Source of the DNA: Martinezella rhizogenes | GTDB taxonomy: Bacteria > Pseudomonadota > Alphaproteobacteria > Rhizobiales > Rhizobiaceae | Assembly: GCA_013322215.1 (NCBI GenBank) | Contig: JAAMEZ010000029.1 | Coordinates: forward strand, 62,001 to 126,000 | Length of the DNA: 64,000 nt | Reading direction: 5' to 3' | In this document: positions 27,564 through 37,078 of the stretch, piece after piece | Position numbering within the stretch: position 1 is the first letter of the stretch | Layout: every line of letters begins with the position of its first letter | The notes under the pieces: model-generated | What the model was told of the DNA's origin: nothing | Seen by the model: only the letters and a program-made list of their open reading frames with translations | The model's database searches: none | Translations under genes and position numbers: made by a program

Positions 27564-29966
27564 TTACTTCTTCAGCTTATATGCAATGACATAGTCGCCG
27601 CGGTCAGGCGAGTTACGCGCACCGCCCGCCGAAATCAAAATGAATTGTTCACCGGTCACAGAAGACTTATAGCTGATCGGTGTCGACTGCGATCCGACCG
27701 GCAGCCGACCCTTCCACAAAAGCTTGCCGTTGGAACTGTCAAATGCTCTCAGGAAATAGTCCTGTGTCGCTGCGAAAAAGAGCACTCCACCCTGTGTGGC
27801 CATCGAGCCACCGATGGTGGGCAGGCCAACCGGGATCGGGAGCATCATTCGAACGCCCATGACGACAGAGTCCTGCACCCCACCCGCTGGGGCTGTCCAG
27901 GCAACCTTGCCGGTATGCAGGTCAATCGCTGAAACCGTCCCGAACGGTGGCTCCTGGCACGGAATGCCAAGCGGCGAAAGGAAGCGGCTTTTCTCCTTGA
28001 TGTAATACGGGGATCCCCCCATGGGCAGACTGACGCTTTTGGGAAGGGCCTCGTTAGGCGAGGTCCTTTCTGCCAGTTGCATGCGCAGACCAAGCCGGAG
28101 GTCGTTTACGAAGATCGTATTGCCTGTCGGGTCGACTGAAATACCGCCCCAGTTGAAACCTCCAAGGGAGCCGGGGAATAGCAGCTGCCGGTCGGTAGCG
28201 GGCGGCGAGTACATGCCCGAATTTCGCAGGCTCTTGAAATCGATCCTGCAAAGAAGTTGATCAAAGGGCGATGCTCCCCACATGTCGGCTTCCGTCAGTT
28301 TCTGGGCGCCGATTTTCGGCATGTCGACTGAGAACGGCTGCGTCGGCGAATAATGCTCGCCCTTCAGATCGCCAGCTGGCACCGGTCGTTCCTCGACTTT
28401 GGTCAGTGGTTGGCCGGTGTGCCGGTCCAACACGAATATCATGCCCTGTTTGTTGCCGAAAATGACCGCGGGCACCTGCTTGCCGTCCTTCGGGAACGTG
28501 GTCAGGGTCGGCTGCATGGGGACGTCGAAGTCCCACAGATCATGGTGGACGGATTGAAAGCTCCACGCGACACTGCCGTCCGAAGCATGGAGCGCCACGA
28601 TGGAGGAGCTATACTTGTCACGGGCTGCGTCACGGTTGCCACCCCACACATCGGGCGAATTATTGCCCGTTGGCAAGAAAACCAGATCGGTTTCGGGATC
28701 GTAGGACATTGGAGCCCATACGTTTGGAGAGCTTCGCGAATACGGAACATCTGCTGTCGGTGCGCCCTTTACTGCAGGGTTACCGGAATCCCATGCCCAG
28801 CGAAGCTGACCTGTGCGAACGTCGAATGCGCGAATGACGCCGGACGGCATATCGACATTGAGATTGTCATCAACGAAAGCGCCGATGACAACGACATCGC
28901 CCGCAAGCGTTGGCCCGGACGTCTGCTTGTAGCGCTGGTCGGGGATGACACCCATTCCTGCTTTGAGATCTAGCCGCCCGCCGGTCCCGAAATCCGAGCA
29001 GAATTCGCCAGTATCAGCATCGATGGCGATGAGTTGTGTGTCTACCGTGTTGGTGAGAATGCGTCTTGGGCATACACCGGGATCGGCAGTAGGTATATAA
29101 TCCGCACGCTGTAGAAGACCTGCCTGCGCGCGGTTCGGAGCTGCGCCCGTACCATCGAAATAAGCGATGCCTCTGCATCGTGCCCAGGTCTTGTTCTGGG
29201 AATCGATGATTGCCTTCCAGAGTTGCTTCCCGGTCGTGGCGTCCAGCGCGACGATATTGTTGTTTGGTGTGCAGAGATAGACGTGGTTGCCGATCTGAAG
29301 AGGCGTATTCAGGTCCTCACGACCCAGTCCGTTAGGGCTGTCCGGGATGTCTCCGTGGCGATAGGTCCACGCGACCTCAAGGTTCTGAACATTGGTTTTG
29401 TTGATCTGGTCGAGTGCCGCGAACCGTTCGCCTTGAGCGTTCGAGCCGTAATTGTCCCAATTCTTCTGCTCCGTTTGCGAGGTCACCGGGACCATGCCGG
29501 TTGGCGCCTTGGCAAGATACATCCCACGATCTTGGAACATGCTGATGAACATACCGATGGCTACCAGACCCAATACTATCCCCACGACACCATGCTTGCG
29601 GGTCTCCGGGAGAGCTCCCGCATTGCGTCGAAGAGACGGAAGAGCGAAGGAAAGGATTGCGCCCGCCACGACGAAGATGAACATGCGTGCGAATAGCGGC
29701 CAGAAATCCAAGCCGGATTCCCAGAAAGCCCACAGTAGCGTGGCGACGAAAATGACCGCGTATAACGGGCCGGCAAAGAGTTTGGAGCGGATCAAGCCCC
29801 AGGCAAGACCAATGAGGCCTATCCCGCACAAAGTGTAGTACCAGCTACCTCCAAGGAATATCAGCTGCGTCCCCTCTATGAGAAAGAACGCACCTGAGAC
29901 GCCGAAAAGACCTCCTAGAATGTAAAGGGCCCACCGTCCCAATTTTATGTTTTCAGCTTTCGACAA
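27564..29966 (-). CDS. Membrane-bound PQQ-dependent dehydrogenase (glucose/quinate/shikimate type)
   Basis: An 800-residue quinoprotein. About five membrane helices occupy residues 10-135, followed by an eight-bladed propeller starting near residue 165 (NWDNYGSNAQGERFAALDQIN, then a DLNTPLQIGN segment). The family oxidises polyols, quinate/shikimate or aldoses at the periplasmic face and reduces ubiquinone. The start is TTG 29966, with AGGAG eight bases upstream. It is convergent with TetR. Substrate could be a sugar released by the glucosidases or a cyclic polyol; not decidable here. Confidence 0.9.
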   Translation of the reverse strand: MSKAENIKLGRWALYILGGLFGVSGAFFLIEGTQLIFLGGSWYYTLCGIGLIGLAWGLIRSKLFAGPLYAVIFVATLLWAFWESGLDFWPLFARMFIFVVAGAILSFALPSLRRNAGALPETRKHGVVGIVLGLVAIGMFISMFQDRGMYLAKAPTGMVPVTSQTEQKNWDNYGSNAQGERFAALDQINKTNVQNLEVAWTYRHGDIPDSPNGLGREDLNTPLQIGNHVYLCTPNNNIVALDATTGKQLWKAIIDSQNKTWARCRGIAYFDGTGAAPNRAQAGLLQRADYIPTADPGVCPRRILTNTVDTQLIAIDADTGEFCSDFGTGGRLDLKAGMGVIPDQRYKQTSGPTLAGDVVVIGAFVDDNLNVDMPSGVIRAFDVRTGQLRWAWDSGNPAVKGAPTADVPYSRSSPNVWAPMSYDPETDLVFLPTGNNSPDVWGGNRDAARDKYSSSIVALHASDGSVAWSFQSVHHDLWDFDVPMQPTLTTFPKDGKQVPAVIFGNKQGMIFVLDRHTGQPLTKVEERPVPAGDLKGEHYSPTQPFSVDMPKIGAQKLTEADMWGASPFDQLLCRIDFKSLRNSGMYSPPATDRQLLFPGSLGGFNWGGISVDPTGNTIFVNDLRLGLRMQLAERTSPNEALPKSVSLPMGGSPYYIKEKSRFLSPLGIPCQEPPFGTVSAIDLHTGKVAWTAPAGGVQDSVVMGVRMMLPIPVGLPTIGGSMATQGGVLFFAATQDYFLRAFDSSNGKLLWKGRLPVGSQSTPISYKSSVTGEQFILISAGGARNSPDRGDYVIAYKLKK

Positions 29967-30323
29967 TTATGCTGCTCCTGTAAGCACCGCGAGGCGGACC
30001 ACGATGCCGACGGGCGTTCTCAAAATGCACGCACGCAGCCGAGAGCCGACGCGGCAAGCGCGCCTGACCTATCCGGTTGCGCGCAGACAGCCGGAGTGAG
30101 ACAGAGATTGAGACTTCGTCGCACCAAGTCATGGGCATGTTCGTGCGCTATGGCCTTGCATTATGGTACGGGAGTCTCGTATATTGGGTTGCGACAAATC
30201 GCGCAAGCGGGATTTCTTGCTGCCGGAGGTTTTGTGGCCAACGCAAGCAGAGTGCGGACGAGATGAGTTTTTCGTCCTTCGCTGATAGATCGGGGCGCTA
30301 TTGCCCGCGGAAAAGGAGTGATC
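29967..30323. other. Divergent intergenic region
   Basis: A 357-base region between the PQQ dehydrogenase and the small membrane protein. A possible + strand sigma70 promoter, TTGCAT (30156-30161) and TATATT (30180-30185) with 18-bp spacing, lies about 140 bp before the next start. No gene is supported. Confidence 0.4.
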
Positions 30324-30860
30324 ATGCCCCTGCTGCAGCCGACGAAAAGCCCCCGGTCGTTCATCATTTTGGGTTGGGTCGTGATCGCGTTGAGCGCTCT
30401 GCCGCTTAGTGATGGCGCATTCCTGACTGCAAGTCCGTTGGACAACGAAGCAGCTTTTGGCTTCGGAGGAATAGCTCTGATAATTTTCGCGGCGCGGGCT
30501 TATGGTGACGAGCTGCCATTTGGATGGTGCTTTGCGGCTGCATCTTTTGTGGCAATCTCGCTGCTGGTGCATTTTGATCGTGATTTGCTGTATGCCCCGC
30601 TGAAAGTCCCGCTTTTCGGATGCCTGTTGCTATCTTCTGTTTTGCGGATATGGATTGGCCTTCAGTCTCAACCAATCGATGGAGCGGCTTGGCTGACAGC
30701 GTCCGGAATGTTTGGGTTGGTCGATACAGCTGTCATTCTGTGGCTTAACAGCACGGAGTTGCCGATCTCCAATGTTTTCCTGATCGGCCTGGACATGGTG
30801 GTTTTCGGGGTAGCCGTTATACTATTCGGCATTTCAACAGTCTCGAAAGACCGCTTGTAG
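30324..30860 (+). CDS. Six-helix membrane protein, possibly HdeD/DUF308-like
   Basis: A 178-residue protein with about six hydrophobic helices, including SFIILGWVVIALSALPL, AFGFGGIALIIFAAR, PLFGCLLLSSVLRIW and FLIGLDMVVFGVAVILFG. The pattern of paired helices and the final GLDMVVFG-type helix recall HdeD/DUF308 proteins (acid or stress membrane proteins), but similarity is by eye only. AAGGAG sits before ATG 30324. It stands alone between minus-strand genes. Confidence 0.6.
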   Translation: MPLLQPTKSPRSFIILGWVVIALSALPLSDGAFLTASPLDNEAAFGFGGIALIIFAARAYGDELPFGWCFAAASFVAISLLVHFDRDLLYAPLKVPLFGCLLLSSVLRIWIGLQSQPIDGAAWLTASGMFGLVDTAVILWLNSTELPISNVFLIGLDMVVFGVAVILFGISTVSKDRL

Positions 30861-30956
30861 GCCAAGGAAACCAGAAGTAGGTGGAAGCGCGACTGCCGTC
30901 CTATTGGCATGGAAATGCTGGATGGAAGCCGGGTTACCTGCCTCCATCCAGACGGT

Positions 30957-32936
30957 TCATTTCTTTGCAAAGCTCAAGCCGTAGCGGATTGGGTAAAGCG
31001 GATAGCGGGTATCATGAGGCGTGTCGGAGGCCTGTTGCTTCACCTCGTCCATTGACGACGGAAGTTCGAAAGGCAGCTTGCCCTTGGGAGCTGTTTTTCC
31101 TTCCAGGACATCGAACAGGGCTTCATCGCTGATCCCGAAGTTTCCGAGGAGCGCTGCAGATTTCTGTGCCAAGGTTCCCAGGATAGCCGGCCTCGGGAGA
31201 TAGATCGTGGCGATTGTCGGCACGGATCTGGAGGCCGCCTCGAATGCTTCCAGTTCAGGATTTCCCGCCTTGAAGTCGAGATCGCCTTCCTGCTGGCGCG
31301 ATCCAAAGAAGTAATTCGCATGCGGCTGCTGAAATGGCGCATTCATTCGGATGACCGCCAGATCGGCCTCAGCGGGCGTGGCCACGACCTTGAAACCGCG
31401 AGACGTCGCGACGGCGGGATCGATCTGGTAGAGATAGAGCCTGGTCACTTTCCTTGAGAGCGGCAGAGCATGATTCCGGTTTTCGAGGAGAACCGCCGAC
31501 TTGGCCTGCGCCGACGTTGCTTTTTCGACGAAATCGGGCTTGCCGACTGTTTCTCGCGCTTTTGCGGGATCGGAGTATGGATCCTCGAACAGACCTTGCT
31601 GAAACTTCTGCAGCAGGATTCTCTTTGCAGAAGCGTCGATGCGATCTTCTGTGACCTTGCCCTCTTTGACTGCTTGGACAAGCAGATCTGACGTGGTGAC
31701 GCCGCCGAACTGGTCGACACCGGCATTCACGGCCTTCGCAAAACGGTCGACGCGAGGCATCGTCTCGACACCCCACGGCATGCCGAAAGTCTCTTCGTTC
31801 AGTGTTGGCTTTACGCCAGGCTTTTCACCGTCAAGGCAGCTGCCCTCGCAGTCGTTGGTGATCAGCCAATCGCTCAAGACAACACCGTCGAAGCCGAAGC
31901 GGCCGCGCAGGAGGTCTGTAAGAAGCTGCTTGTTGTATCCTGCCGCGACCGGTTCGACGTCCTTGCCGTCGATCTTGGCGTCGTCGAGGATCGAGTATGT
32001 CGGCATGACGCCGCCGACCTTGGCTTTAAAGGCGCCTTCAAACGGAATGATGTGCTGGTCGAAGTTACCTCCGGAAAAGTCGGCATGGCGGCCATAGGCG
32101 CTGTGGCTATCCCAACCATCCTTGGCAGCACCATAACCCACCCAATGTTTCGCGACGGCAATGACACTGTCGCGATTGATGCCGTCTTCACCATTCTGAA
32201 AACCTGCGACATAGGCCTCCGCCATCGCCTTCGACATCCGGGCATCTTCACCAAAGGTCCCGTTGGTGCGCGCCCACCGAGGCTCGGTCGCCAAGTCGAT
32301 CTGGGGAGAGAGCGCTTCCTGTATACCGACTGCCCGGTATTCCTGACGGGCGATGTCGGCGAATTGCCGGGTCAGCTTGGCGTCGCCGATTGCAGCAAGA
32401 CCGAGCGTCTCCGGCCATTTGGAAAATGCGCCGGCCGCGACGCTTGCCCCTTGCACGAATTGGAAATGATTTCGAGGGTCCGTGCTGATGGTCGCAGGGA
32501 TTCCTAGCCGTCCAGCTTCGGCAATTTCCTGAAGCTTGTTGTTTTGCGTTGCAAGCTCGCCTGGTTCACCCGAGAGGCGGGTAATAAAGGTAACCACCTT
32601 GAGGTCATTGATCATGCGCTTGGCGCGATCGAGATCGTAGGTGGTTCCAACGCCCATGCCGGCGCCTGCTCCGACCGACGGCGCCGTGCCGTGCATCATC
32701 AGGCCTGCCTTCTCTTCAAGCGTCATCGATTTGAGAAGATCAGCCGCGCGTTCTGCACTGGGAATGCGCCAATCCTCGTACGCATCGAGCCTTCCGTTTC
32801 GATTGAGATCCTTGAAGCGCAGCCCATCAATGGTGACGATTTTCGCGCTGCGGGCATTCAGGTCGGGCTCTTTTGCGGCCAGCGCTGTGGACGCGTACAA
32901 CAAGGCCACGGACCCAACGATTGCGGTCAGCTTCAT
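30957..32936 (-). CDS. Exported GH3 beta-glucosidase (BglX-like)
   Basis: A 659-residue glycoside hydrolase family 3 protein. Signal peptide at residues 1-21 (ending STALAA), (beta/alpha)8 domain with the nucleophile aspartate in GVVLSDW, KHWVGYGAAKDGWD, then an alpha/beta sandwich domain. Its product should work in the periplasm, releasing glucose or xylose from beta-glycosides. ATG 32936 follows GGAGGAG. Together with the exported GH1 enzyme at 34512 it suggests use of plant phenolic glycosides or oligosaccharides. Slightly short compared with E. coli BglX. Confidence 0.9.
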   Translation of the reverse strand: MKLTAIVGSVALLYASTALAAKEPDLNARSAKIVTIDGLRFKDLNRNGRLDAYEDWRIPSAERAADLLKSMTLEEKAGLMMHGTAPSVGAGAGMGVGTTYDLDRAKRMINDLKVVTFITRLSGEPGELATQNNKLQEIAEAGRLGIPATISTDPRNHFQFVQGASVAAGAFSKWPETLGLAAIGDAKLTRQFADIARQEYRAVGIQEALSPQIDLATEPRWARTNGTFGEDARMSKAMAEAYVAGFQNGEDGINRDSVIAVAKHWVGYGAAKDGWDSHSAYGRHADFSGGNFDQHIIPFEGAFKAKVGGVMPTYSILDDAKIDGKDVEPVAAGYNKQLLTDLLRGRFGFDGVVLSDWLITNDCEGSCLDGEKPGVKPTLNEETFGMPWGVETMPRVDRFAKAVNAGVDQFGGVTTSDLLVQAVKEGKVTEDRIDASAKRILLQKFQQGLFEDPYSDPAKARETVGKPDFVEKATSAQAKSAVLLENRNHALPLSRKVTRLYLYQIDPAVATSRGFKVVATPAEADLAVIRMNAPFQQPHANYFFGSRQQEGDLDFKAGNPELEAFEAASRSVPTIATIYLPRPAILGTLAQKSAALLGNFGISDEALFDVLEGKTAPKGKLPFELPSSMDEVKQQASDTPHDTRYPLYPIRYGLSFAKK

Positions 32937-33070
32937 AATTTTCTCCTCCATTTTACCCAACTTGCGAGCGATGTGACTGCGCTACTTTCCGATGGTCCTC
33001 GTGTCGTCGGAAAGGCGGATCTGATGTCGCTGGGTTCGAATGGCAATCTTTTCGAACCCAGCACAGGCTA

Positions 33071-34054
33071 TTAGAGCGTGACCAGTATCTTGCCGACAAC
33101 CGAGCCTGCTGCCTGAGCCGCATGTGCCTCTGCAATTCTGTCGAGCGGAACAGTCAATCCCACAGCTGGCTGATACGCACCAGCCGCAACGCAAGCCGAT
33201 ACCTCCGTGACAGCCTGACGGAAAGCATCATCCGGAATCGAGTAGAAGAAAACGAAACGGAATGCATGCCCGCCGAACATCGTCTTCAGAAACGGCATGG
33301 AGAGGCGGACCTGCGGATCCTCCGTCGCATACGCCGTGACAACGCCACTCGGGGCCAGGCAGGCTATATCGGTATCGATATTTGCCGCCATATCGACATC
33401 GACGATGCGATCGACGCCGCGTCCCTTCGTCCACTCCTTGATCCTGGCCGGGATATCATCGGTCTTACGATTGATGATCAGGTCTGCACCCGCGGAGCTG
33501 GCGACCTCTGCCTGCTCGTCGCGGCTGATCGTTGCGGCCACTTCCGCACCCGCCCATTTCGCAAGAAGGATGGCGGCTGTTCCGACAGCCCCGCCGCCAC
33601 CCTGTACGAGCACGCGGCGACCCCTGATATCGCCGTCCGCGAACAGGCAACGATGAGCGGTGATTGCAGCAATACCGAGCGATGCTCCGATCTCGAAGGA
33701 TGCCTTATCCCCAAGAGGAACCGCGTGCTCCGATGGAAGGGTAACGTACTCGGCTGCCGTGCCAAAAGGCTGTCCGGTCTGCGCCTTGTAGAGCCAGACA
33801 CGTTCGCCGATGCGATCCGGCGATACGCCTGGGCCAACTTTATCGATCGTCCCCGCGCCATCCTGGTGAGGAACAATTTTGGGGAAGGGCATCGGAGCGC
33901 CGGCAAAACCGCTGCGGGTCTTAAGGTCGGTCGGGTTAAGTCCAGATATCGCGACCTTCACGCGGACCTGTCCGTGGCCAGGCTCCGGATCGGGAAGCTC
34001 GCCGACTGTCAAAACCTCAGGTCCGCCCTGCTTTTCGTAATATGCTGCCTTCAT
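33071..34054 (-). CDS. Zinc-independent quinone oxidoreductase (QOR/MDR family)
   Basis: A 327-residue medium-chain dehydrogenase/reductase without the structural-zinc cysteine cluster: GroES-like N-terminal domain (YEKQGGPEVLTVGELPDPEPG), NADPH site VQGGGGAVGTAAILLA, and conserved C-terminal GSVVGKILVTL. Such NADPH:quinone reductases reduce quinones or enones. It is divergent from an HxlR regulator, a common pairing for electrophile-inducible genes, and may protect against quinones formed from phenolics. Confidence 0.87.
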   Translation of the reverse strand: MKAAYYEKQGGPEVLTVGELPDPEPGHGQVRVKVAISGLNPTDLKTRSGFAGAPMPFPKIVPHQDGAGTIDKVGPGVSPDRIGERVWLYKAQTGQPFGTAAEYVTLPSEHAVPLGDKASFEIGASLGIAAITAHRCLFADGDIRGRRVLVQGGGGAVGTAAILLAKWAGAEVAATISRDEQAEVASSAGADLIINRKTDDIPARIKEWTKGRGVDRIVDVDMAANIDTDIACLAPSGVVTAYATEDPQVRLSMPFLKTMFGGHAFRFVFFYSIPDDAFRQAVTEVSACVAAGAYQPAVGLTVPLDRIAEAHAAQAAGSVVGKILVTL

Positions 34055-34162
34055 TGAAATTCTCCTTTACGTGCCTTGATTACTACCTTTTCAAACTTCC
34101 ATATTGCAACTAGGCAACAATTCTGCGCATAGGGGTAAAAAGTACACTATTGGGATTTCTGG

Positions 34163-34495
34163 ATGGCCAAGGAAACTTACAACTGCCCCGTGGAAGCAAC
34201 AGTCGACGTCGCCGGCGGTAAATGGAAACCTGTCATCATCTACCATCTACTGGATGGTCCCAAGCGCTTTGGAGAGCTGCGCCGGATGACGGGCGATCCG
34301 AGCCAGCGCTCGATCACTTTGCAGCTCAGGCAACTGGAGGACGACGGCATTGTCAACAGAGAGGTGTTTGCCGAGGTGCCGCCTCGGGTCGAATACTCAC
34401 TGACGGAGTTCGGCAAGACACTGTGGCCGGTCTTGCGTGCCATGAAGGAGTGGGGCGATTCCTTCATGGCACGATCCGGGCCACGCCAACTGTAA
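34163..34495 (+). CDS. HxlR family winged-helix regulator
   Basis: A 110-residue HxlR protein: NCPVEATVDVAGGKWKPVII, then LRRMTGDPSQRSITLQLRQLEDDG and PPRVEYSLTEFG, the complete family pattern. The N-terminal cysteine in NCP is the one that senses quinones or aldehydes in related regulators. It is divergent from the quinone oxidoreductase. A short palindrome TTGC-AACTAG-GCAA at 34104-34117 in the intergenic region may be its operator. Confidence 0.9.
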   Translation: MAKETYNCPVEATVDVAGGKWKPVIIYHLLDGPKRFGELRRMTGDPSQRSITLQLRQLEDDGIVNREVFAEVPPRVEYSLTEFGKTLWPVLRAMKEWGDSFMARSGPRQL

Positions 34496-34511
34496 GGCGC
34501 GACCCGAAACC

Positions 34512-35990
34512 TCAGTTTCTAGCGACACAGTCCGCTTCGGTCACCTTGTCGCCACGGATGATGCGGGCATAGAGATCGGCACTTAGTTTCGGCGTGCGCG
34601 TCTGCGTGTCCCAATCGACATAGATCATGCCGAACCGGCTGGCATATCCGCTGAGCCACTCAAGATTGTCGTGGCTGGACCAGACATGGTAGCCCCTGAC
34701 GTCAGCACCTTCCGACATTGCGGATTTCATGGCGTCGATGTGAGTGACCAGATAACGGCAGCGCTGAAGATCATCCACCTTGCCGTTCTTCATCACATCT
34801 TCTCCGGAAAAGCCGGCGCCGTTCTCGGTGATATAGACCGGTGGATTGCCGTATTCGCTTTTCATACGACCCAGCAGTGCTTTGAACTGATCAGGACGCA
34901 CGGCGCCGTTGAAAGCCGAGTACACCGTCTTTGGCAGATACTGTTCGGCGGAGAAATCATCGATCGGCGTGGCGCCATGCCGGACATACATTGGCGAATA
35001 GAAGTTGATGCCGAGGAAATCGAAGTGGGCTTCCCCGATCGTCTTTGCGTCTTCCGGCTGGATACCCGTGTCCAAGCCGCGCGCCGATGCCATGTCGAGC
35101 ACGTCCTGCGGGTAGGTGCCCCTGTACATGGCATCAAGGAACCATCGGTTCAGCACGCCATCCGCCAAGACAGCGGACTTCTTGTCCGCGTCGCTGGCAC
35201 CATCCTCGTTGATCGTCGGGAATAGGGGCAGCGCAAGGCCTAGCTGTCCTTTGTAGCCGTGCACTTCGAAGCTTTTCTTTGCCGCAGCTCCGGCAAGCAG
35301 GATGTGGTTATAGGTCTTCAGCGAAACCGCCATATGGTCGGCATCCGGCAGGATCTTGAAGTCACCCTTGCCATTATCGCGGATATCTTCAGCGAGCGTC
35401 TTGGTTGCCCTTTCGACCGAGGGCTCGTTCAGCAGAACGAATAGATCCACTTGGTCGTGAAAGTTGGCGAAGATGGCGTCGGCATAGCGCTCGAACCACT
35501 TCACCGAGTCACGATTTTCCCAGCCGCCGGCAGCGGCGAGTGATGAAGGCATGTCCCAGTGATAGAGCGTGAGCATCGGCTTGATGCCGGCCGCCTTCAG
35601 GTCGGTTATGAACTGGCGATAGTGCGCTACGGCAGCAGGGTTTACTGGTCCGAGCCCGTCCGGGATGATCCGGGGCCAAGAAATCGAGAAACGATAGCTC
35701 GTCAGCGCGAGTTTCTTGAACAGCGCAATGTCTTTCAGGTACTGGTTGCGATTGTAGAAATCGATGGCGACAGCGCCTGAAATGCCGGGACCCGCGAGGT
35801 GAAGTCGGTCGAGGTAGTCGTCCCAGACAGAAGGTCCCTTCCCGTCTGCGGTGGTCGATCCTTCGACTTGGTAGGCGGCCGAAGCCGCCCCCCAGAGAAA
35901 CTTATCCGCTGCGGGGGACGGCGACACGCCCATTGTCGTGGCAACGGCGATCACGCCCGCCGTGGCAGCAATCTTGCTCGTCAAACTCAT
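34512..35990 (-). CDS. Exported GH1 beta-glucosidase
   Basis: A 492-residue GH1 enzyme. Acid/base glutamate E189 in LLNEPS and nucleophile E389 in ITENGAG are both present, as are FLWGAASAAYQVEG and YHWDMP. Residues 1 to about 27 form a signal peptide (hydrophobic AGVIAVATTM, then SPSPAA), so the enzyme is exported, which is unusual because most bacterial GH1 enzymes are cytoplasmic. ATG 35990 lies only 4 bases after the stop of the DAPG/phloretin-hydrolase-like gene, so the two are co-transcribed. It probably removes glucose from a phenolic glucoside. Confidence 0.92.
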   Translation of the reverse strand: MSLTSKIAATAGVIAVATTMGVSPSPAADKFLWGAASAAYQVEGSTTADGKGPSVWDDYLDRLHLAGPGISGAVAIDFYNRNQYLKDIALFKKLALTSYRFSISWPRIIPDGLGPVNPAAVAHYRQFITDLKAAGIKPMLTLYHWDMPSSLAAAGGWENRDSVKWFERYADAIFANFHDQVDLFVLLNEPSVERATKTLAEDIRDNGKGDFKILPDADHMAVSLKTYNHILLAGAAAKKSFEVHGYKGQLGLALPLFPTINEDGASDADKKSAVLADGVLNRWFLDAMYRGTYPQDVLDMASARGLDTGIQPEDAKTIGEAHFDFLGINFYSPMYVRHGATPIDDFSAEQYLPKTVYSAFNGAVRPDQFKALLGRMKSEYGNPPVYITENGAGFSGEDVMKNGKVDDLQRCRYLVTHIDAMKSAMSEGADVRGYHVWSSHDNLEWLSGYASRFGMIYVDWDTQTRTPKLSADLYARIIRGDKVTEADCVARN

Positions 35991-35994
35991 GCGC

Positions 35995-36981
35995 TTACCC
36001 CTCGCCAAACTGCGCAAACAAGTTAGGAAGAATACCGGCCAGGTGATTGAACTCGATCATGTCATGAACGGCGAGTTCGTAAGCGGTCATTTCTGCCAGC
36101 TGGTCGTTCCAGCCGACGTGCGCCATCATTGCAGCGGCCTTCTCGGAACCGGCGAAACGCCGCATTTCCGGGTGCGAACCGATCCAGTACCGGCTGACAA
36201 GTTCCATACCACCTTCGACATCACGTGCAATGTGGATCATCATCGAGTTGATGACGTCGGGCGCCTGTGCTGGACCGACGATGCCGCTCGCATTCGCGGT
36301 AAAGCCGGCGCGCTTGAAGGCTGCAGCGTCAAAGCCGAGCTTTGCAGGGTCGGTGAAGCGGATCAAAAGCTCCATGGCCTGAGGACCGACAAGCTCCTTG
36401 ACGTAGTTCGGATTGTCGTAAAGCCGATCCTCATAGCTGAGGCTCTTGTTAGCGAGGCGGGCAGGGTCTTTCACGCTGTTTTCGATATGGGCGTGCGGGA
36501 ACCAGAGCATGTAGCGTTCTTTTTCGATCGGATGCCAAGTGAACCACCAGCGGAACATCTCGGCAGTGGCGCGGGGAAAGAACAGGCTGTTCTGCACGTA
36601 AACGGTCGAACCGTCGAGAACCGCATAGCCCTGCTTGGGCGTCTTGTAGGACGGATCGATCAAGCGGTTCAGATCGGCGACGCTCGGGGTCAGGCAATCT
36701 GCCTTGTCCAAAGGTCCAATTTGCAGAGCGAGTGCGTCCTGCGTCGGTACGACCAGCTGCGGATTGAAGAATGTTTCGTAGGACTTGCCCTTGAGCAGCT
36801 GAGAATTTGTGATCAGCTGCTTTTGGGCAGCGACCGGCAGATAGGTAACAACGCTGCTTTCGGGAGCGGCCAACGTATCCGCGGCTTCGGTTGGGGATGC
36901 TTTTATCATGGCTGCTCCTACTGCTCCTGCTGCGAGGGCCGGAATGCCCTTGAGAAGGTTACGACGTCCGAAAGAAGTCAT
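35995..36981 (-). CDS. Tat-exported DAPG/phloretin-hydrolase-family protein
   Basis: A 328-residue protein with a twin-arginine leader (GRRNLLKG at residues 5-12, hydrophobic to about 26). The body shows the PhlG/phloretin hydrolase signature: WWFTWHP at 145-151, then a metal-site-like PHAHIE at 162-167, and the C-terminal H306-x3-E310 (VHDMIE) expected for the second pair of zinc ligands. Family enzymes cleave a C-C bond next to a phloroglucinol ring: DAPG to MAPG plus acetate, or phloretin to phloroglucinol plus phloretate. It is the first gene of an operon with an exported GH1 glucosidase. A second relative without leader is at 51655. Confidence 0.72.
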   Translation of the reverse strand: MTSFGRRNLLKGIPALAAGAVGAAMIKASPTEAADTLAAPESSVVTYLPVAAQKQLITNSQLLKGKSYETFFNPQLVVPTQDALALQIGPLDKADCLTPSVADLNRLIDPSYKTPKQGYAVLDGSTVYVQNSLFFPRATAEMFRWWFTWHPIEKERYMLWFPHAHIENSVKDPARLANKSLSYEDRLYDNPNYVKELVGPQAMELLIRFTDPAKLGFDAAAFKRAGFTANASGIVGPAQAPDVINSMMIHIARDVEGGMELVSRYWIGSHPEMRRFAGSEKAAAMMAHVGWNDQLAEMTAYELAVHDMIEFNHLAGILPNLFAQFGEG

Positions 36982-37018
36982 CGAGTGTCTCCTGTTTTGA
37001 ATTGCGATGATTGAAATT

Positions 37019-37035
37019 TAATCTCCAACCGATTA
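37019..37035. promoter_or_regulatory. LysR binding-site candidate
   Basis: TAATC (37019-37023) and GATTA (37031-37035) are perfect inverted arms with a 7-bp spacer, containing the ATC...GAT type core seen at LysR sites, in the 97-bp region between the phloretin-hydrolase-like and LysR genes. The arms are short. Confidence 0.35.
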
Positions 37036-37078
37036 TCAGTCCAACAAATGACACTAATTAGCGAAATCGATGTGACTG

